Shown in pieces: positions 50,452 through 58,119 of a DNA stretch of 64,000 bases; the stretch's first letter is position 1; each line of letters opens with the position of its first letter. The stretch is from an uncultured Oscillospiraceae bacterium. Its GTDB lineage: Bacteria > Bacillota > Clostridia > Oscillospirales > Oscillospiraceae. A program made the position numbers and the translations under genes. The notes below the pieces were generated by a model, which ran no database searches, had not been told where the DNA came from, and saw nothing but the letters and a program-made list of their open reading frames with translations. The stretch lies in assembly GCA_910585815.1 (NCBI GenBank), contig CAJUFJ010000008.1, positions 1-64,000 on the forward strand. The letters run 5' to 3'.

Positions 50452-50506
50452 GGGGGCGGATATCATCCGTCCGCAGGGAACCGGGCGCATCCGATGCGCC
50501 CCTACA
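50452..50506. repeat. REPIN-like element overlapping the AI-2E permease stop codon
   Basis: GGGGGCGGATATCATCCGTCC faces GGGCGCATCCGATGCGCCCCTACA. The minus-strand TAG at 50504-50502 of the permease gene lies in the conserved CTAC end of the repeat. Confidence 0.75.
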
Positions 50507-51656
50507 GGGGCCGCTCGCTCAGAATGGCGGCGATATCCCTTGCGGCGGCCTCCAGGTCCAGGCGGGCGCCCCGGAACATGCCCATCCCCGCCAGATTGAG
50601 GACCACCAGCAGCACCACCGGGCCGAAGACCATCCCCAGCACCCCGGCCAGCTTCATGCCCACATAGATGGACACCAGGGACAGAATGGGGGACAGTCCG
50701 GTCTGATCCCCCACAAACTTGGGCTCCATTACCCGGCGGAACAGGGCGATCACCCCCCAGATGGCCATGAGCTCCACGGCGGCGGTAAAGTCCCCGGTGA
50801 ACAGGGCCACGAAGGCCCAGGGCACCATCACGGTGCCCGCCCCGATGATGGGGATGAAGTCCATCACCGCCAGCCCCAGGGACAGCAGCAGGCCATAGGG
50901 CTGCCGGATAAGGAAGAAGCCGGCAAGCAGAATGAAAAACACCCCCACCGACAGCAGAAATTCCGCCTTCACATATCCCCCGAAGGCCCCCAGGGCGGTG
51001 GTGCGCAGCTGGCCTAAAAAGCGGAGCAGGCCCTCGTCCAGGTGCTGGACATACCGGCTGCGGAGATAGGGGTAGTCCGCCGTGAGGAGGAAGGTGGCCA
51101 TAATAAAGATGACCAGAGCCACCAGAAAGGCGGGCAGGCCCATGGCCCGCTCTCCGGCCTCCAGCCCCAGGTTGCCCAGGGCGGCGGGGGCCGCCTCGCT
51201 GAGCCACTGAAACAGGCTGTCCCCGGCGTTTTCCACGATTTCGTTGACTTGGGGGGGCACCAGGGTGAGCAGGCGGGCAAAGAGGGCCTCCAGCTGGTCC
51301 ATCACCGCCTGGAGGCTGTCCAGCAGGCCGCCCCAGTTCTGAACCAGGGACACCAGCTGTCCGGCGGCGGCGTAGACCAGCAGGGCCAGCCCCCCGCCCA
51401 GGAGCCCGAAAATCAGGAAAAGCAGCAGGAGGGTGAGGACCTGCCGGTTCCAGCCCAGCAGCCTTTGCAGCTTCTTCACCAGAGGATTCAGGGCGGCGGC
51501 GGCAATGAGGGCCAGCAGGAAGGGGGCAAAGAGGGACAGCAGCGGCCGGCCGAACCGGGCGGCCAGCCACACCGCCAGGGCAGTCAGCCCCAGCCGGATG
51601 CCCAGCCGCAGCCACAGCGCCCCCCGCTGGGGCCAGGTGAGCTGTTTGTGTTCCAT
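50502..51656 (-). CDS. AI-2E family transporter (PerM-like)
   Basis: 384 residues with about eight membrane helices. N-terminal helix pair (LGLTALAVWLAARFGRPLLSLFAPFLLALIAAAALNPLV), a long soluble helical segment (about 95-180), and C-terminal helices including GLLLSLGLAVMDFIPIIGAGTVMVPWAF, the family signature. Members export small molecules or act in Na+/H+ exchange; the AI-2 name should not be read as function. The ATG at 51656 has AAGGAGG eight bases upstream. Confidence 0.9.
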   Translation of the reverse strand: MEHKQLTWPQRGALWLRLGIRLGLTALAVWLAARFGRPLLSLFAPFLLALIAAAALNPLVKKLQRLLGWNRQVLTLLLLFLIFGLLGGGLALLVYAAAGQLVSLVQNWGGLLDSLQAVMDQLEALFARLLTLVPPQVNEIVENAGDSLFQWLSEAAPAALGNLGLEAGERAMGLPAFLVALVIFIMATFLLTADYPYLRSRYVQHLDEGLLRFLGQLRTTALGAFGGYVKAEFLLSVGVFFILLAGFFLIRQPYGLLLSLGLAVMDFIPIIGAGTVMVPWAFVALFTGDFTAAVELMAIWGVIALFRRVMEPKFVGDQTGLSPILSLVSIYVGMKLAGVLGMVFGPVVLLVVLNLAGMGMFRGARLDLEAAARDIAAILSERPL

Positions 51657-51763
51657 GAGGCGGACCTCCTTTGTATTCCTGCTGCAGCAGGGCGGGACGA
51701 CCCCGGCCCGCGGAAGTGCGCGGCGCGCCCGGAGGCCGCGCACTGCACATATTTCTCACGGTT

Positions 51764-51788
51764 TACGGGCGGATCATATCCGCCCCTG
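51764..51788. repeat. single REP hairpin upstream of the AI-2E permease gene
   Basis: ACGGGCGGATCATATCCGCCCCTGCA, a REP unit with inner stem GGATCATATCC. It is not paired with a second unit. Confidence 0.65.
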
Positions 51789-51832
51789 CATAGCATACCA
51801 CAATCCAGATGAATAATCTGTAAAATAACAAG

Positions 51833-51858
51833 GCCCGGCCGGGAAAAAACGGCCGGGC
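51833..51858 (-). terminator. terminator after degV
   Basis: GCCCGGCCG (51833-51841) pairs with CGGCCGGGC (51850-51858), then CTTGTT on the minus strand. Confidence 0.7.
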
Positions 51859-51866
51859 GGAATGAA

Positions 51867-52730
51867 TTACGTGCGGTAGATTACGCCGACAAGGTTGGGC
51901 CCGGCGTTGATGGCGATCACGCCGCCGATGCGGTAGCACAGGGCGGGCTCCTCACCCAGCTCCCGGCGGCAGGCCTCCAGCAGCTTTTCGGACTGCTCGA
52001 CGTTGCTGCCCTGGATCATCAGGTAGGGCGTGCCGGGCCGCCGCTCACTTTTGCAGAGCTCCACCAGCCGGGTCAGCACGGCCTTCTCCCCCCGGACCTT
52101 GGACAGAATCCTGGACTCGCCGTCGGTAAAGGTCATGACAGGCTTCAGCCCCAGGGCCTCCCCCACGAAGGCGGCAGCGGCCGACACCCGGCCCGACTTT
52201 TTGGCAAAGCGCAGGTCCAGCGGGGCGAAGATCACCCGGACATGGTCCACCCAGTCCTGGATAAAGTCCGCAACCTCCTGGGGGGCGGCCCCGCCGGCGG
52301 CCATTCTGGCCCCCTGGACCACCGCCCAGCCGTAGCCCATGGTGTAGTTCAGGGCGTCGATGATGTGGATGCGGAAGGTCCCCTCCGCCTCGGGGTGGTC
52401 CCGGTAGAAGTCGCCCCGGGCCTGGAAGGCATTGGAGCAGGTGGCGGAGCCCTTGGAGTTGATGGAGGTGTGAATCAGGTCGGTAAAGCCCGCCGCGTAG
52501 GCCGCCTCGAAGACCTCGGTAAACAGATAGGGGTTGAGCTGGGCATGGGTGGGAATCTGAGGGGCGGCCAGGAGCATGTCATAAAACTCCTCCGGGGTAA
52601 AGTCGAAGCCGTCGCTGTATTCCCGGTCCCCCATGGCGATGGGGAAGGGGAGCACCTGGATGTCCAGCTCCTCCCGCAGGGGGGCGGGGATGTCGGCGGC
52701 GGAGTCGGTGGTAAATTTAATGCGAGCCAT
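51867..52730 (-). CDS. DegV family fatty-acid-binding protein
   Basis: 287 residues. DegV start KFTTDSAADIPAPLREELDIQVLPFPIAMGDREYSDG, the lipid-site LIHTSINSKGSATCSNAFQA, and DLRFAKKSGRVSAAAAFVGEALGLKPVMTFTDGES. Such FakB-type proteins present fatty acids to the FakA kinase; no fakA is adjacent. AAGGAGG lies nine bases before the ATG. Confidence 0.93.
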   Translation of the reverse strand: MARIKFTTDSAADIPAPLREELDIQVLPFPIAMGDREYSDGFDFTPEEFYDMLLAAPQIPTHAQLNPYLFTEVFEAAYAAGFTDLIHTSINSKGSATCSNAFQARGDFYRDHPEAEGTFRIHIIDALNYTMGYGWAVVQGARMAAGGAAPQEVADFIQDWVDHVRVIFAPLDLRFAKKSGRVSAAAAFVGEALGLKPVMTFTDGESRILSKVRGEKAVLTRLVELCKSERRPGTPYLMIQGSNVEQSEKLLEACRRELGEEPALCYRIGGVIAINAGPNLVGVIYRT

Positions 52731-52814
52731 AGCGGGGCCCTCCTTACGTTACTCGTTGGTGCAGATCAAGGCAATTATGGCAGAAAATGGACGGCTTGTC
52801 AAATTAAAATACCA

Positions 52815-53024
52815 TTAAGGCCGCTTTCGTTTCAGCTTCTTCCGGGTGCCGTCGGGGTACTGGACGCAGGTGCTGTCCAGCTGGGCGGTGAGGCTGGCCC
52901 GGACGGCGGCTACATACTCCTGCCGCAGGGCGTCCCGCTCGGCGGTCTCCGCGGGGGTGAGCCCCTCCGGGCCCTTGGCCTTGCGGGCCAGCTCGTTGAT
53001 GCGGTCGATCTTCTTCTGTTCCAT
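52815..53024 (-). CDS. DUF896 (YnzC-like) small protein
   Basis: 69 residues: KKIDRINELARKAKGPEGLTPAETAERDALRQEYVAAVRASL is the DUF896 two-helix hairpin; the tail is Lys/Arg-rich. Bacillus YnzC has this size and fold; function is unclear. Its ATG overlaps the ylmH stop (TAATG), so the two are coupled. Confidence 0.92.
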   Translation of the reverse strand: MEQKKIDRINELARKAKGPEGLTPAETAERDALRQEYVAAVRASLTAQLDSTCVQYPDGTRKKLKRKRP

Positions 53025-53824
53025 TATACATACCTCTCTATTACCAGCATAGTCCGTCCCTTTTTGGACTGCCCCGGGACCTCCTTCACCACGCATTTGC
53101 CCAGGCCCCGGCAGGTGAGCACATCCCCCTCCGCCACCGGCCGGTCGGCCTTCAGGCACTCCCGATGGTTGAGGGACACCTTTCCCGAAGCAATGAGGGC
53201 GGCGGCCCTGCCCCGGGAAAGGGAGAAGCCGGCGGCAGTCACCGCGTCCAGCCGGGGGGTGGCCACCGTGTCCCGGATGGTCTTTACCTGAGCGGGCCGG
53301 GGGGTGAGGCGGTCCAGGGGGATCTCCGACAGACTTACCTTATACCGCCCGGCCCCTTCCCACTGGGAGAGGAGGATGGGGGCGGCCTCCCGCAGGACGG
53401 CCACCTGGCATAGCCCTGGCCGGGGGAGGAGGATATCCCCCACCAGCTCCCGGGTGATGCCCAGCCCCATCAGGGAGCCCAGAATGTCCCGGTGGGTGAG
53501 GGAGGCGTCGGCGGGAAAAGTGCCCTGAAGGGCGGTGAGGGGGCCGTCCGGGTCGGCCAGGACGCTCTCCTCCTCCTGCCAGTCGGCTAGAAAAAGGCAG
53601 ATGTTCCGCTCGCTGTCCGGGTATCCGCCCCAGAACAGGTGCCGGGGCCGGCCCCAGGCGTTGAGCAGGTCGGTCACGGAGGCCTGTTCCCCCGGCGAGA
53701 GAAAGGGAGTGTGGGCGGGGACGCCCCGGTTTTGGCTCAGCTCCAGCTTGTCCAGCACCCGGGCCAGCAGGATGCGCTCCGCCCCGTCCCGGGCGCAGCG
53801 GTCCAGCAGCTCTTTTTTGGTCAT
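53024..53824 (-). CDS. ylmH: YlmH-type S4-domain RNA-binding protein
   Basis: 266 residues. The C-terminal S4 domain is RLDAVTAAGFSLSRGRAAALIASGKVSLNHRECLKADRPVAEGDVLTCRGLGK. The N-terminal part (FLSPGEQASVTDLLNAW, FWGGYPDSERNICLF) and GSLMGLGITRELVGDIL are typical of YlmH. Recent work links YlmH to ribosome rescue or quality control. It is usually in the sepF-ylmG-divIVA cluster; here it is with DUF896 alone. AAGGAGGGG lies seven bases before the ATG. Confidence 0.92.
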   Translation of the reverse strand: MTKKELLDRCARDGAERILLARVLDKLELSQNRGVPAHTPFLSPGEQASVTDLLNAWGRPRHLFWGGYPDSERNICLFLADWQEEESVLADPDGPLTALQGTFPADASLTHRDILGSLMGLGITRELVGDILLPRPGLCQVAVLREAAPILLSQWEGAGRYKVSLSEIPLDRLTPRPAQVKTIRDTVATPRLDAVTAAGFSLSRGRAAALIASGKVSLNHRECLKADRPVAEGDVLTCRGLGKCVVKEVPGQSKKGRTMLVIERYV

Positions 53825-53951
53825 GGCGGTCCCCTCCTTATGGTGTCAAAACAAAAATGAAAGGGGCCCTCCATGACGAAAGACCCCCTCGTAGCACAAT
53901 AGAAAGAGCCAAACGCAGCCCCAGGACGGGACAACTATCAGCTCTGTCTTA

Positions 53952-53980
53952 ATTGTACACGAGATATGATATGCTGTCAA
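53952..53980 (-). promoter_or_regulatory. promoter of ylmH with about 120-base leader
   Basis: Minus strand: TTGACA (53980-53975), 17 bp, TACAAT (53957-53952). The leader (53825-53945) holds AAAGGGGCCCTCC / GGAGGG-like pairing but no motif I recognise. Confidence 0.75.
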
Positions 53981-54000
53981 GTCAAAAAGTATTTTGATTT

Positions 54001-54741
54001 TTAAAATTTACTACCCATGTAAAAGAAGCCATACTCCTTCTTCCGGGGCTGACCCGGCCATGTGTTGTTTTCCGTTCGAGAATAGATAATTTTAAACAGC
54101 TCTGCAATCCAAGCCTCAAAATCGGTTTCCGGGGACTTTTTATCCAGCTCATGTTCATAATAATGCCGAACAATTCCGGCAAATATATCGGCAATTTGTA
54201 TGGCAGGGGTTAGACTTGAACTAACAAAAAGGGGCATTTCCAATATGCGATCAAAGGTTTTTCCCAGACGGGATTTAAAAAGGAAGCCAGTAAAGGCTTC
54301 AACAATTTTCTGGTCGTCGCGCTCGTTTGTTTCATCAAAAACAAAAATCGCTTTATCGTAATGGTGGTTTTCACAGAAAAATTCCACCTTCTTGAGCAAA
54401 TGGTGATATTGTTTTGGCAATGTGTCGCCGTTCATAAGTAGGGGTTCTTTGGGCTGTGACATAATAATAGCAAATACCGTAATATTAAAGCTGCACACAG
54501 CAGAAACAAAGTCGTCCACAAAGGCCTTGTTGCGTGTCCGGTTTTTGGTAATCGTTTGTTCTCGAATCAAAGAGGTGGATTTTAGTTCATCCTGCCGGTT
54601 AAAGTGAGCATCTTTTATTTTGTAGATTTGATTGGTAATGTGCTTTACATCTCGCTCATGGATACATACACTAAGTAATATCGGATTTTTGGTACTATCA
54701 TTTGGGTGGGGATGACCACTTTCGTCGATAAAAACCAGCAT
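54001..54741 (-). CDS. DUF3800 protein, low-GC probable import
   Basis: 246 residues. MLVFIDESGHP at the N-terminus and the later Asp-containing FVFDETNERDDQKIVEAF and AIQIADIFAGIVRHYYEHEL are DUF3800 hallmarks (RNase H-like fold suggested by others). The family is common on mobile elements; some members are linked to defence. GC content is clearly lower than its neighbours, with many A/T-ending codons, so recent transfer is likely. AAGGAGGG precedes the ATG at 54741. Confidence 0.88.
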   Translation of the reverse strand: MLVFIDESGHPHPNDSTKNPILLSVCIHERDVKHITNQIYKIKDAHFNRQDELKSTSLIREQTITKNRTRNKAFVDDFVSAVCSFNITVFAIIMSQPKEPLLMNGDTLPKQYHHLLKKVEFFCENHHYDKAIFVFDETNERDDQKIVEAFTGFLFKSRLGKTFDRILEMPLFVSSSLTPAIQIADIFAGIVRHYYEHELDKKSPETDFEAWIAELFKIIYSRTENNTWPGQPRKKEYGFFYMGSKF

Positions 54742-54763
54742 AATCCAGCCCTCCTTTTTACTA

Positions 54764-54792
54764 ATTGTACCACACAAATGGTCATAAGGCAA
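54764..54792 (-). promoter_or_regulatory. promoter of the DUF3800 gene
   Basis: Minus strand: TTGCCT (54792-54787), 17 bp, TACAAT (54769-54764), about 20 bases before the ATG. Confidence 0.65.
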
Positions 54793-54824
54793 CCGAGAAT
54801 AAGCTTTTAGGGAATTTTCTAGGG

Positions 54825-54853
54825 TTGACAAACCCCTTCCCGCCGCCTAGAAT
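54825..54853 (+). promoter_or_regulatory. promoter of the HAD phosphatase gene
   Basis: TTGACA (54825-54830), 17 bp, TAGAAT (54848-54853). Confidence 0.8.
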
Positions 54854-54900
54854 TGAAAAAACACAGCTTTTGCCCCTCCAAGGGGAGAGAGGAGGCCCCT

Positions 54901-55728
54901 ATGGGAAAATTTGATGGTCTGCTGCTGGCCAGCGACTTTGACGACACACTGTACGGCCTGAACCTGCGCATCCCGGAGCGCAATCTGGAGGCCATCCGCT
55001 ATTTTATCCGGGAGGGGGGCTATTTTGTCATGGCCACCGGCCGGGCGCACCGCACCTTTGCCCCCTATGCCCCGCTGGTCCCCATGAACGCCCCGGCGGT
55101 GCTGTCCAACGGGGCGGCCATCTACGATTTTCAGGCGGACAAAATGCTGGAGCAGACCCACCTGCCGGAGGCTGCCCCCCAGGACCTGGCCGGGCTGATG
55201 GAGGCCTTCCCCACCGTGTCCCTGGAGGTGTACCACGGGGAGGATATCTATGTCTGCCGCCCCAATCACATCACCTTTGCCCACCTGAAAAAGGTAAACT
55301 GCGATTACACCGAGTGCCCCGTGGCCGACATGCCCACCCCCTGGGTCAAAGCCCTGTTCCACGACGGACACGAGGTCCTGCTGGCTGTGCAGGAAAGCGT
55401 GCTGGCGGGGCTGGGGGACCGGTATGAGGCCATTTTCTCCAACCCCTGCTATCTGGAGTTTACCCGCAAGGGCAGCAACAAGGGCGGGATGGTGGCCCGG
55501 GTGGCCCAGCTGCTGGGGGTGGAGCCGGGGCACATCTACTGCGTGGGGGACAACCAGAACGATATCCCCATGCTGGAGCTGTCCGCCATTCCCTTCGCCC
55601 CCGCAAACTGCGCCCAGGAGGTCAGGGACTGGGGAGCCCGCATCCTCTGCCACTGCAACGACGGGGTCATCGGGGATATCGTGGATATTCTGGACGAGAT
55701 GTATGGAAAAGACCGCCCTGTCACTTGA
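54901..55728 (+). CDS. HAD-superfamily Cof-type phosphatase
   Basis: 275 residues. HAD motif I ASDFDDTLYG, motif II VMATGRAH, motif III Lys region KGSNKGGMVARVAQLLG, and motif IV VGDNQNDIPML. The large C2 cap between motifs II and III is typical of Cof/YwpJ enzymes that act on sugar phosphates or nucleotides; the substrate is unknown. GAGAGGAGG lies seven bases before the ATG. The antitoxin RNA promoter of the next locus overlaps its last codons. Confidence 0.92.
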   Translation: MGKFDGLLLASDFDDTLYGLNLRIPERNLEAIRYFIREGGYFVMATGRAHRTFAPYAPLVPMNAPAVLSNGAAIYDFQADKMLEQTHLPEAAPQDLAGLMEAFPTVSLEVYHGEDIYVCRPNHITFAHLKKVNCDYTECPVADMPTPWVKALFHDGHEVLLAVQESVLAGLGDRYEAIFSNPCYLEFTRKGSNKGGMVARVAQLLGVEPGHIYCVGDNQNDIPMLELSAIPFAPANCAQEVRDWGARILCHCNDGVIGDIVDILDEMYGKDRPVT

Positions 55729-55845
55729 CAAAGCGGCGCTGGATGGTATAATAAAAACAGAAGGGCGCTGTCGATAAGCGGCTAGCCCCCTATGCTTGTT
55801 TGCGAAGTAACCGCACAGTTGGAGCTGGGGCGGTTACTTCTTTTT
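55725..55845 (+). ncRNA. candidate antitoxin RNA of type I locus 2
   Basis: Promoter TTGACA (55725-55730), 16 bp, TATAAT (55747-55752); start near 55759. It ends in a strong terminator, GAAGTAACCGC (55804-55814) / GCGGTTACTTC (55830-55840) plus TTTTT. The terminator lies across the toxin stop codon, giving about 40 bases of antisense overlap with the toxin mRNA 3' end. Confidence 0.72.
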
Positions 55846-55914
55846 ACCCTGGATGAACAGGCCGCAAATACCAATGATAACCAGACACAATTGCAGCACT
55901 TCAGATGTACTCAT
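55834..55914 (-). CDS. 26-residue holin-like toxin candidate 2
   Basis: 26 residues: MSTSEVLQLCLVIIGICGLF followed by a short polar end with three lysines. This is the pattern of Firmicute putative holin-like toxins (a short Ser/Glu start, one helix, Lys-rich end). AAAGGGGGG is upstream of the ATG. The stop codon lies in the shared terminator stem. Its toxicity is inferred. Confidence 0.78.
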   Translation of the reverse strand: MSTSEVLQLCLVIIGICGLFIQGKKK

Positions 55915-56026
55915 TGGGCAGCCCCCCTTTCTAGAATCAGGGGGCAGAAGCGCCCCCTTTCGGGGGACTAACCACCTACCGTTATGACAACGCACCTTCC
56001 GTCCCCTCCGGCTGAGGGGCAAGTCT

Positions 56027-56054
56027 ATTATAACACAATGACTTTTTTTGTCAA
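56027..56054 (-). promoter_or_regulatory. promoter of toxin candidate 2
   Basis: Minus strand: TTGACA (56054-56049), 16 bp, TATAAT (56032-56027). The 110-base leader contains CCCCCTTTCGGGGG and CCCCCTGA-type pairings that could hide the ribosome site. Confidence 0.8.
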
Positions 56055-56056
56055 AC

Positions 56057-56088
56057 AAAGCCGAAGGGCGTGTATTCCCTTCGGCTTT
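56057..56088 (-). terminator. terminator after the ribbon-helix-helix gene
   Basis: A 12-bp perfect stem, AAAGCCGAAGGG (56057-56068) with CCCTTCGGCTTT (56077-56088), then TGTTTG on the minus strand. Confidence 0.8.
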
Positions 56089-56254
56089 ACACGTTGATTC
56101 TGCCGTGTTCCGCTTCGAAGGCGGCGACGTGGTGTTTGATAAGCTGCTCAATTTCCCGATTTACAGAGCGGACTTCCTGTTTTGCAATATATGTAATTTT
56201 TCTGTAAAGGGCTTGCTCTATGCGCAGTGTGAAACGCACCGGATGCTTTACCAT
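56087..56254 (-). CDS. small ribbon-helix-helix (Arc-like) protein
   Basis: 55 residues: MVKHPVRFTLRIEQALYRKITYIAKQEVRSVNREIEQLIKHHV. The beta strand PVRFTLRI and the two helices fit the Arc/MetJ fold, as in small DNA-binding repressors. GGAGGTGG lies five bases before the ATG at 56254. It is next to the type I locus, but no direct link is shown. Confidence 0.82.
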   Translation of the reverse strand: MVKHPVRFTLRIEQALYRKITYIAKQEVRSVNREIEQLIKHHVAAFEAEHGRINV

Positions 56255-56294
56255 GTGACCACCTCCAGCAATTGGCACTGTTTTGAGAACACTA

Positions 56295-56343
56295 TGTAGG
56301 GGCGGACATTGTCCGCCCGCAGGCGCATATTATGCGCCTCTGC
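56295..56343. repeat. REPIN-like element upstream of the ribbon-helix-helix gene
   Basis: TGTAGGGGCGGACATTGTCCGCCC faces GGCGCATATTATGCGCC with almost no spacer; the outer end is degenerate (CTGCTG instead of CTACA). Confidence 0.75.
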
Positions 56344-56408
56344 TGTGCTATTTTACCATTGCTGCGGAGCAAGCGGGAAGAATGACGCAATTGTGACGCA
56401 AACAATTT

Positions 56409-56430
56409 GCCCCCGGCGCGAGCCGGGGGC
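56409..56430 (-). terminator. terminator after the 64-aa gene
   Basis: GCCCCCGGC (56409-56417) pairs with GCCGGGGGC (56422-56430), followed on the minus strand by AAATTGTTTG. Confidence 0.65.
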
Positions 56431-56440
56431 CTTGTCATGC

Positions 56441-56635
56441 TCACATATCCATCGCGTCGGCCAGGTGGTCCACGGCCTCGTTGACCCGCATGGCGGCCCG
56501 GTGGGCGGCCCGCTTGATCTGCCGGGTGGACGACGGCGTCATGGTGGCGCTCAGGGCCGCGCCGGCGGCCATGCCGGCCACCGCGCCCATCAGAAACACG
56601 CCGGCGCCGTGACAGCTGTAGGAGTTATTGCACAT
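56441..56635 (-). CDS. small YtxH-like membrane protein (64 aa)
   Basis: 64 residues. GAGVFLMGAVAGMAAGAALSA is a Gly/Ala-rich hydrophobic stretch like that of YtxH proteins, followed by an amphipathic charged helix (RQIKRAAHRAAMRVNEAVDHLADAMDM). The N-terminus has a Cys and a His (MCNNSYSCHG). AGGGAGGG precedes the ATG. Function unknown. Confidence 0.7.
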   Translation of the reverse strand: MCNNSYSCHGAGVFLMGAVAGMAAGAALSATMTPSSTRQIKRAAHRAAMRVNEAVDHLADAMDM

Positions 56636-56712
56636 AATTTTCCCTCCCTTTCCCCGGAGAATTTGAAACTTCTCCGCAGCACATAGTATCCCCTGAAAAT
56701 TTGAAAAACTCG

Positions 56713-56741
56713 TTGCTAAATCCTGTATCTTCCGCTATAAT
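56713..56741 (+). promoter_or_regulatory. promoter of the pyr operon
   Basis: TTGCTA (56713-56718), 17 bp, TATAAT (56736-56741). The 70-base leader has CTGCGCCGGCGGGCGGAG but no obvious PyrR antiterminator/terminator pair. Confidence 0.7.
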
Positions 56742-56815
56742 TTATAGTCAGAAAAGTCTGCGCCGGCGGGCGGAGAATCTTTCCAAATCGACCACATATG
56801 CGCGGAGGAGACATA

Positions 56816-58096
56816 ATGAAGCTTTTAATCAAAAACGGACGGGTGGTCCATCCGGTAACGGGGACCGTTGTGCTTCAGGACATCCTGGCGGAAAACGGCC
56901 GCATCGTCCTGATGGAGCGGGGGCTGGACGGCGAGGCCGACCGGGTTGTTGACGCCGCCGGGCTGATGGTGGCCCCCGGCCTGGTGGATATGCACGTCCA
57001 CCTGCGGGACCCCGGCCTTACCTATAAGGAGGACATCCTCACCGGCTGCGCCGCCGCCGCCCGGGGGGGCGTCACCTCGATGGCCTGCATGGCCAACACC
57101 AGCCCGGCGGTGGACTGCCCGGAGCAAGTGAAGTATGTGCTGGACCGGGCGAAAGCGGCCAACGGCGTGGGGGTCTACCCCATCGCCGCCCTGTCTCTGG
57201 GCCTGCGGGGGGAGGAGCCCACCGACGCCGAGGCACTGAAGGCGGCGGGGGCGGTGGCCCTGTCCGACGACGGCAACAACGTGGACAACGCCAACCTCAT
57301 GCGGGATGTGCTCATCCGAGCCCGGCAGCTGGAGCTGCCTGTGCTGTGCCACTGTGAGGACACCTCCATGGTGGCCGGCCGGGCGGTGAACGAGGGCAGC
57401 GTCTCCCGCCACCTGTGGCTGGAGGGCCGGCCCGCTATCGCCGAGGAGATTATGGTCATGCGGGATGCCATGCTGGCCGAGGAGACCGGGGCCCGGGTCC
57501 ATATCTGCCACGTGTCCACCGCCCGGAGCGTGGAAATCATCCGGAAGATGAAGAAGAAGGGGGTGCCCATCACCTGCGAGACCTGCCCCCAGTACTTCAC
57601 CCTCACCGAGGATGAGGTGCTCACCCAGGGGGCCATGGCCCGGGTCAATCCGCCCCTGCGCACCAAGGCGGACGTTCACGGCATCATCACCGGGCTGAAG
57701 GACGGCACCATCGACGTGATCGCCACCGACCACGCCCCCCACTCCGCCGAGGAGAAGGCCCGCTCCCTCAGCCGGGCCCCCAGCGGCATGATCGGCCTGG
57801 AGACCAGCCTGGCCCTCACCCTCACCCAGCTGTACCACACAAAAAAGCTGGACCTGCCCGGTGTGTTCCGCCGCCTGTCCACCAACCCCGCCGATATCCT
57901 CCACCTGGCCCGGGGCCACATGTCCCCCGGGGCGGTGGCCGACCTGGTGGTCTTCAACCCCGACGAGGCCTGGACCATCGACCCGGAAAAATTCGCCTCC
58001 AAGGCCCGCAACACCCCCTTCGCCGGGCGGACCGTCAAGGGCCGGGTGAAATACACCATCGTCCGGGGCGAGGTCATCTATCAGGACGGGGTGTAA
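56816..58096 (+). CDS. pyrC: dihydroorotase
   Basis: 426 residues, class I dihydroorotase. Metal ligands in VDMHVHLRDPG (HxH), the carboxylated-Lys region, VHICHVSTARSVEII, and CETCPQYFTLTEDE, ATDHAPHSAEEK (catalytic Asp). It closes carbamoyl-aspartate to dihydroorotate in pyrimidine synthesis. The ATG at 56816 has GGAGGAG six bases upstream. First gene of the pyr cluster. Confidence 0.96.
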   Translation: MKLLIKNGRVVHPVTGTVVLQDILAENGRIVLMERGLDGEADRVVDAAGLMVAPGLVDMHVHLRDPGLTYKEDILTGCAAAARGGVTSMACMANTSPAVDCPEQVKYVLDRAKAANGVGVYPIAALSLGLRGEEPTDAEALKAAGAVALSDDGNNVDNANLMRDVLIRARQLELPVLCHCEDTSMVAGRAVNEGSVSRHLWLEGRPAIAEEIMVMRDAMLAEETGARVHICHVSTARSVEIIRKMKKKGVPITCETCPQYFTLTEDEVLTQGAMARVNPPLRTKADVHGIITGLKDGTIDVIATDHAPHSAEEKARSLSRAPSGMIGLETSLALTLTQLYHTKKLDLPGVFRRLSTNPADILHLARGHMSPGAVADLVVFNPDEAWTIDPEKFASKARNTPFAGRTVKGRVKYTIVRGEVIYQDGV

Positions 58097-58119
58097 CATA
58101 AAAGAAAGGAATGGTTCAA

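Noticed and set aside
50374..51759. 461-codon minus-strand frame overlapping the AI-2E permease gene
   Set aside because: Out-of-frame, Pro/Gly/Ala-rich translation; the permease frame has membrane helices and a ribosome site.
53825..53945. Possible T-box or attenuator in the ylmH leader
   Set aside because: No T-box consensus (AGGGTGGNACCGCG) and no clear terminator/antiterminator pair; only a loose GC-rich pairing.
56742..56815. PyrR-type attenuator before pyrC
   Set aside because: The leader is only about 70 bases and lacks a terminator with T run or the PyrR-binding hairpin consensus.
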